A stretch of 9,168 nucleotides of DNA, taken from Chloroflexota bacterium. GTDB lineage: Bacteria; Chloroflexota; UBA6077. The translations under genes and the position numbers were made by a program. Shown here piece by piece: positions 5,250 through 9,168 of the stretch; position 1 is the stretch's first letter, and each line of letters starts with the position of its first letter. The notes below the pieces were generated by a model. It was not told the origin of the DNA and ran no database searches. It was given only the letters and a program-made list of their open reading frames with translations. The stretch is taken from contig JAJYNT010000018.1 in the NCBI GenBank assembly GCA_021786215.1, positions 1-9,168 on the forward strand, written 5' to 3'.

Positions 5250-6089
5250 TTACCTCCCGGCTGAGAGATGGGTCCGCGCCTGAAAGTCGCGAAAGAGGGT
5301 ATGGTCAACCTGAATGCGAGTCTTGATAGCCCGTACCCCCGCGATATCGCTGAGAATGCGACGAACCTTGCGGCAATCGGCAAGGGACTTAACCCTACCC
5401 GCGATCTCCACAGTTCCGTTGTTGACGTGGATCTTGCCATCCAGCATAACTACATCGTTCATGGCCAGGGTCTGCGCGGCCACGCTCTTCAGGTCGATGT
5501 CGTCGGTATACTCCGGCATGCGGACCTTGATGTTGCTCAGCACGTCTCGAAGCCCGTTGACATCCGCTGCTATCCGGATGGCTCTCTCCTCGTCAGATAG
5601 CTTCTCCACACTTCCCACCAATCGGGCGATGCCATGGGCCACCCGCGAGCCGATCCCCTCGAAGCCGGAGTTGTCGAGCTTCTGCCGGACCTTTCGGCTC
5701 AAGTCCTCATCGTCGAGGTAACCGTCCACCGAGACGGTGACGGCGTTCTGCACCAACTTGATGCCGGGGATCGCCTCAACCAGTTCCTCGGTGGCCATCC
5801 GCTGTGCTGCTGAGTCCACGACGCCCGAGACGGTGGCTATGCGACCCTCGATCTTGATGGTTATTCGGTCGTACAGCCCATCCCCCAGGTTCAGGCGGCC
5901 GTCTTCGGCCAGGGCGAAAAGCGCGTTGCCGGCTATCTCCTGGTCGTGCAGGCTGCTGCCCACCTCCCTGTTGGCCAGGCGCGCATCGTCCAAGCCTGCC
6001 CGCATCCCCGGTTCCCTCAGGGTAGTGTCGGTGGGAGGAAAGGGCTCCCGGGCCAGTCCACCCTTGCGTTGTTGTTGCGATGGATCCAT
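5250..6089 (-). CDS. Triple BON-domain protein
   Basis: A 279-residue protein with three tandem BON domains at roughly 49-122, 126-191 and 197-263. Each shows the alternating pattern with a glycine-rich V-x-G-x-V/L turn (TVSGVVDSAAQR, RLVGSVEKLSDEE, EIAGRVKSLADCR). BON domains bind phospholipid membranes or act in envelope and stress adaptation (OsmY-like), but no signal peptide or membrane segment is visible, so location is unclear. The N-terminal ~45 residues are polar and probably disordered. I start at the ATG ending at 6089 because AAGGAGG lies 7 bases upstream. The longer in-frame GTG at 6182 has no ribosome binding site and would add a low-complexity leader. It is the first gene of the leftward cluster. 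Confidence 0.8.
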   Translation of the reverse strand: MDPSQQQRKGGLAREPFPPTDTTLREPGMRAGLDDARLANREVGSSLHDQEIAGNALFALAEDGRLNLGDGLYDRITIKIEGRIATVSGVVDSAAQRMATEELVEAIPGIKLVQNAVTVSVDGYLDDEDLSRKVRQKLDNSGFEGIGSRVAHGIARLVGSVEKLSDEERAIRIAADVNGLRDVLSNIKVRMPEYTDDIDLKSVAAQTLAMNDVVMLDGKIHVNNGTVEIAGRVKSLADCRKVRRILSDIAGVRAIKTRIQVDHTLFRDFQARTHLSAGR

Positions 6090-6096
6090 TTCAGGG

Positions 6097-6103
6097 CCTC
6101 CTT
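6097..6103 (-). promoter_or_regulatory. Ribosome binding site that fixes the BON protein start
   Basis: AAGGAGG on the - strand, 7 bases before the ATG ending at 6089. It is a near-ideal Shine-Dalgarno match and decides against the upstream GTG. Confidence 0.8.
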
Positions 6104-6203
6104 GCCACAGATGGATTCCCCGGGGGCGCAAGATCTGTACCGACGGCGCACCACCGTCCGCTTCTAAGCAGCCTTGACTCACCGACGTGGTTCGGAAACA
6201 ACC

Positions 6204-6232
6204 GTGGGGGCGGGTCTTAGATCCGCCCCCAC
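6204..6232. repeat. GC-rich palindrome, possible REP-like element
   Basis: GTGGGGGCGG (6204-6213) is exactly complementary to CCGCCCCCAC (6223-6232), and the 9-base spacer can extend the stem by three more pairs with one wobble. It lies upstream of the BON gene and downstream of the pyruvate dehydrogenase operon. The GTRGGGGCGG...CCGCCCCYAC style resembles dispersed palindromic repeats seen in many GC-rich genomes (recalled, not checked). Confidence 0.55.
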
Positions 6233-6246
6233 CGCGAGAATATCAA

Positions 6247-6265
6247 AACCGGGTTTGCCCGGGTT
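6247..6265 (-). terminator. Probable intrinsic terminator of the pyruvate dehydrogenase operon
   Basis: On the - strand, AACCCGGG and CCCGGTT form a 7-bp stem with one bulge around a CAAA loop, followed by TTGATATT so that four T run on from the stem. It starts 12 bases after the E2 stop codon. Confidence 0.65.
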
Positions 6266-6277
6266 GTTGTGCAGACC

Positions 6278-7627
6278 CTATAGCAAGAGACGGGCCGGAC
6301 TCTCCAGCAACCGACGAAGCTCACCCAGGAAGCGAGCGGCGTCGGCGCCGTTGACGAGGCGGTGATCCGCCGATAGGGTCGCCTTCAGCGTGTTGGCCAC
6401 CGTTAGAAGGCCCTGCTGGACGACCGGTCGGGGCGCCACGGTTCCCACCGCCAGGATGGCTGCCTGAGGAGGGTTGATGATAGCGTCGAACTCTTCCACT
6501 CCCAGCATTCCCATGTTGGTCACGGTGAAGGTCCCGCCGCTGTAATCCTCTTGCCGCAGGGTGCCCTGTCGAGTTCGACCTACCAGCTCTCGCGATTCCT
6601 TGGCGATCTCGAAGATCGACTTGCGGTCGCACTGCTGGATCACCGGGGCTATCAACCCATCCTCCAGGGCTACGGCCATGCCGAGGTTGATCTGCTGATA
6701 CAGATTGCGCTTGCCCTCGCCGTAGTAGCCGTTCAGTCGCGGGAACTGGATGAGCGCCACAGCCGTGGCCTTCATGACGAAGTCGTTGAAGGAGATGTGC
6801 TCCCCCTCCGGAAGGGTCTGATTGAGTTCCTCCCGCAAGATGGTCACCCTATCCATGTCGATCTCGACAGTGGTGTAGAAGTGGGGGATGGTGCGCTTGC
6901 TCTCGGCCATGTGGCGAGCGATGGCCTGCCCCATCTTGGATAGCTCTTCGGTCTTGACGGGCACGCCCTCGGGCGGAGTGATGGCCGCTTCAGCCGGTGC
7001 GACGGGGGGAGGCGCGCTGGGGACCGGACGTTCGGGTGGAGCCGGACGCTCGGCGGTGGGCACTGCTGGGGCCGGCTTCTCCGGGGCACGCTGGCGTCGC
7101 GCGGCCTCGGTCAGGAACCGCTCCACGTTCTCCTTGGTGATCCGGCCCCCCGGGCCGCTCCCGGGCACTTCGCTGAGCTCTATCCCCTGCTCCTGGGCCA
7201 GCCGTCGGGCTACGGGAGAGGCCTTGACCCTCTCCTCCTCGCCGACCTCGGCAGCGGGCCCCGCTGCCTCTTGAACGCTCGGGCCCTTGGCGGAGACGGG
7301 CGTGGGTGGCGCTTCTGCCCCCTCTCCGGCACCCGTTTGCTGAGTTGGCAGAAGCTCGGCAGGAGGAATCTCAGCAGGCTTTTCCCCCGGCTCGCCGATC
7401 TGTGCGATCGGTTGGCCGACCGGCACCGTGTCCCCCTCCTGAACCAATATCTTCTGCAAAGTGCCGGATGTGAAAGCTTCTATCTGGATGTTCACCTTCT
7501 CCGTTTCAATCTCGGCGATCGGCTCTCCCTTCTTGACCTCATCGCCTTCGTGCTTGAGCCAGTGAACGATCCTTCCCTGGGTCATGTCGTATCCCATCTT
7601 GGGCATGACAACAGTAGTGGCGGGCAC
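6278..7627 (-). CDS. pdhC: Dihydrolipoamide acyltransferase (E2) of a pyruvate dehydrogenase-type complex
   Basis: A 449-residue E2 that carries acyl groups on a swinging lipoyl arm and transfers them to CoA, giving acetyl-CoA if the substrate is pyruvate. Lipoyl domain at about 2-78, with the lipoylated K44 in ETEKVNIQIEA. Pro/Ala/Glu-rich linker at 80-130. Peripheral subunit-binding domain at about 134-172 (KASPVARRLAQEQGIEL...GGRITKENVERFL). A second Pro/Ala-rich linker at 180-222. Acyltransferase domain at 226-449, with NMGMLGVEEFDAIINPPQAAILAVG and the active-site segment ADHRLVNGA. Catalytic H422 is present, but the usual Asp four residues later is Asn (N426). The start is GTG, supported by GAGGAGG 5 bases upstream. 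It follows E1 beta by 29 bases. No E3 gene is seen in the window. Confidence 0.95.
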   Translation of the reverse strand: MPATTVVMPKMGYDMTQGRIVHWLKHEGDEVKKGEPIAEIETEKVNIQIEAFTSGTLQKILVQEGDTVPVGQPIAQIGEPGEKPAEIPPAELLPTQQTGAGEGAEAPPTPVSAKGPSVQEAAGPAAEVGEEERVKASPVARRLAQEQGIELSEVPGSGPGGRITKENVERFLTEAARRQRAPEKPAPAVPTAERPAPPERPVPSAPPPVAPAEAAITPPEGVPVKTEELSKMGQAIARHMAESKRTIPHFYTTVEIDMDRVTILREELNQTLPEGEHISFNDFVMKATAVALIQFPRLNGYYGEGKRNLYQQINLGMAVALEDGLIAPVIQQCDRKSIFEIAKESRELVGRTRQGTLRQEDYSGGTFTVTNMGMLGVEEFDAIINPPQAAILAVGTVAPRPVVQQGLLTVANTLKATLSADHRLVNGADAARFLGELRRLLESPARLLL

Positions 7628-7656
7628 CGGAACCTCCTCGCGCTGATCGCTGGCAG

Positions 7657-8631
7657 CTACTTCTTCATCAGTTTCTTGACGGCCTCTATGACATCCTCCT
7701 CGTCGGGGATTGTCTCTCTCTCGAGCGCGCGATTGTAGGCTACCGGCACTTCATAGGCGGCCACCCTGGCCACAGGGGCGTCCAGGTAGTCGAACGCGTG
7801 CTCGTAGATGCGGCTGGCTATCTCCGCACCCATTCCCACGCTTCGCCATCCCTCCTCCGCGACCACCGCTCTGTTGGTCCGCCGCACCGATTCCAGAACC
7901 GGCTCCAAGTCCAGCGGGCGCAGGCAGCGCAGGTCGATCACCTCTGCCTCTATCCCCTCCTTGGCCAGTCTGTCGGCTGCTACCATGGAGACCATAGCCA
8001 TTCGAGAGTATGAGATGATGGTCACGTCCCTGCCACGTCGAAGCACTCTGGACCTGCCCAGCTCCTCAACGTGCCCTCCATCGGGAACCTCCCCTCGAAG
8101 ACTGTAGAGGAGGCTGTGCTCCAGGAACACCACCGGGTTGGGGTCCCTTATGGCGGCCTTCAGCAGCCCCTTGGCATCACGAGGGGTTGATGGAGCCACC
8201 ACCAACAGCCCCGGGACGTAGGCAAAATAGTTCTCGAAGCTCTGGGAGTGGGTCGGACCTAGCTGGCCCCATCCGGACGCCGTCCGGATCACCATTGGCA
8301 CGTCGACCTGTCCCCCGAACATGTAGTGGAGTTTCGCCGCGTGGTTCACGATCTGATCCAGGGCGAGCAGGGAGAAGTTCACCGTCATCAGCTCCGCCAC
8401 CGGGCGAAGCCCGGCCATCGCTGCTCCCACTGCCGAGCCGACGATGACAGACTCGGCGATGGGGGTGTCCTTCACCCTCTTCTCGCCGAATTCCTCCACC
8501 AGACCCTTGGTGACGGCGTAGGTGCCGCCGTAGGCAGCCACGTCTTCGCCCATGACGAAGACCCTCTCATCGCTGCGCATCTCTTCCTGAAGCGCCTGGC
8601 GCAGAGCCTCTCGATAGGTGAGATCCGGCAT
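7657..8631 (-). CDS. pdhB: Pyruvate dehydrogenase-type E1 beta subunit
   Basis: A 324-residue transketolase-like beta subunit of the thiamine-diphosphate E1 component, which with E1 alpha decarboxylates a 2-oxo acid and passes the acyl group to E2. Seen: the start LTYREALRQALQEEM, FVMGEDV, DTPIAES with the cofactor-activating glutamate E60, the FSLLALDQIVNHAAKLHYMFGG segment, WGQLGPTHSQSFE with active-site-loop H128, and the C-terminal domain from about 200 (DVTIISYSRM, EAEVIDLRCLRPLD, VVAEEGWRSVG). Length is typical. It starts at ATG two bases after the E1 alpha stop (TAG CC ATG), with GGGAGG overlapping that stop, so the two are translationally coupled. The motifs fit pyruvate or acetoin dehydrogenase better than branched-chain enzymes, but substrate is not proven. 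Confidence 0.95.
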   Translation of the reverse strand: MPDLTYREALRQALQEEMRSDERVFVMGEDVAAYGGTYAVTKGLVEEFGEKRVKDTPIAESVIVGSAVGAAMAGLRPVAELMTVNFSLLALDQIVNHAAKLHYMFGGQVDVPMVIRTASGWGQLGPTHSQSFENYFAYVPGLLVVAPSTPRDAKGLLKAAIRDPNPVVFLEHSLLYSLRGEVPDGGHVEELGRSRVLRRGRDVTIISYSRMAMVSMVAADRLAKEGIEAEVIDLRCLRPLDLEPVLESVRRTNRAVVAEEGWRSVGMGAEIASRIYEHAFDYLDAPVARVAAYEVPVAYNRALERETIPDEEDVIEAVKKLMKK

Positions 8632-8633
8632 GG

Positions 8634-9168
8634 CTACCTCCCCGCCCCAGCGCCTACCGGGGTGCCCAGCGCTACTTCCTGCGTGCCGGCGTAGACGTCT
8701 TCGCAGATCGCGGCGGCTTCCGGCTCTGGACTCTGCTCGGCGAAGTCCACGGCCTCCTGCACCTCCTGGTCTACCCTTTTGGAAATCACTCCCGCCTGCT
8801 CGGGGGTGAGGAAGCCCCCCAGCTCCAGGCTGGTCTCAAAGTGGCGGACGGGGTCCCGCAGCTTCCAGGTCTCCACCTCCTCGCGGTGGCGGTACAGCTC
8901 CGGGTCCGCCATGGAGTGGCCGCGGTAGCGGTAGGTCATGGCCTCCAGGATGCTGGGTCCCAGCCCATCACGCGCATACCCCAGGGCGTTGGAAACGGCA
9001 TCCCGGACCAGCAGTACGTCCATCCCGTCCACCTGTCGGCTGGGCATTCCGTATGCGCAACCTTTGGAGTGGATCGCCTTGAGGGCCGACGCACGGGCCA
9101 GGTGGGTGCCCATCCCGTAGGCATTGTTCTCCACCAGGTAGACTATGGGGAGCCGCCACAGGGCGGCC
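8634..9168 (-). CDS. pdhA: Pyruvate dehydrogenase-type E1 alpha subunit, N-terminal part outside the window
   Basis: The frame is open to the window edge, giving the last ~178 residues. It reads AALWRLPIVYLVENNAYGMGT, which is the thiamine-diphosphate/Mg-binding end (ENN-Y-MGT), then VDGMDVLLVRDAV and TYRYRGHSMADPELYR, the active-site loop region equivalent to the phosphorylation loop of mitochondrial E1 alpha. The V of VENN is encoded by GTG and is internal, not a start. The first half with the GDG...N cofactor motif lies beyond 9168. It is the first visible gene of the E1 alpha, E1 beta, E2 operon. Confidence 0.95.
   Translation of the reverse strand, partial: AALWRLPIVYLVENNAYGMGTHLARASALKAIHSKGCAYGMPSRQVDGMDVLLVRDAVSNALGYARDGLGPSILEAMTYRYRGHSMADPELYRHREEVETWKLRDPVRHFETSLELGGFLTPEQAGVISKRVDQEVQEAVDFAEQSPEPEAAAICEDVYAGTQEVALGTPVGAGAGR

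Noticed and set aside
5250..6182. Longer BON protein starting at GTG 6182
   Set aside because: No Shine-Dalgarno site precedes it, while the ATG at 6089 has AAGGAGG at ideal spacing.
8634..9134. E1 alpha starting at the GTG at 9134
   Set aside because: The frame continues upstream to the window edge with typical E1 alpha sequence (ALWRLPIVYLVENN). The GTG codes an internal valine.

Overview
The window is GC-rich bacterial DNA. It holds about 2.55 kb of a 23S ribosomal RNA-type gene on the + strand (5' end outside the window), followed by seven protein genes that are all on the - strand. The pyruvate dehydrogenase genes, the BON protein and the overall style recall Chloroflexota or a similar deep-branching GC-rich phylum. 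That is an impression from memory, not a phylogenetic placement.

Layout: 1-2551, 23S-type rRNA from roughly E. coli position 330 to the 3' end, with no 5S gene after it. 2592-2638, a strong bidirectional hairpin between convergent genes. 2645-3811, an M20 (ArgE/DapE type) metallopeptidase. 3812-4116, a gene-free gap with two hairpins. 6089 down to 4117, an apparent operon read leftwards: a triple-BON-domain protein, a BCAM0308/NMD3-like protein, then an HPF/RaiA-like ribosome hibernation protein. 6090-6277, a gap with two hairpins. 9168 down to 6278, a pyruvate dehydrogenase-type operon: E1 alpha (cut by the window edge), E1 beta, then lipoyl-bearing E2. Its terminator lies at 6247-6265.

The most unusual thing is the 23S-type gene. 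It aligns well along its length with E. coli 23S, which I recalled from memory. Even so, many nucleotides that are near-invariant in cellular ribosomes are changed. The P loop reads GUUUC instead of GGGGC. The A loop has lost a base. The E-site contact C2394 is G. In the peptidyl-transferase centre A2602 is G, U2585 is C, A2453 is G and U2500 is C. The H69 tip and the GTPase-centre loop are also altered. At the same time many helices carry matched double changes (H69, H93, H88, H80, three pairs in the GTPase centre including the tertiary 1082-1086 pair), which neutral decay does not readily produce. Some helices are disrupted, so a pseudogene is not excluded. Either this is a 23S-derived RNA that has left canonical translation, or it is an extraordinary ribosome.

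Two of the three operon genes downstream (HPF-like and NMD3-like) belong to families that touch ribosomes, which makes the co-location worth testing. The pyruvate dehydrogenase operon is ordinary central metabolism, with one possible catalytic-residue change (Asp to Asn) in E2.
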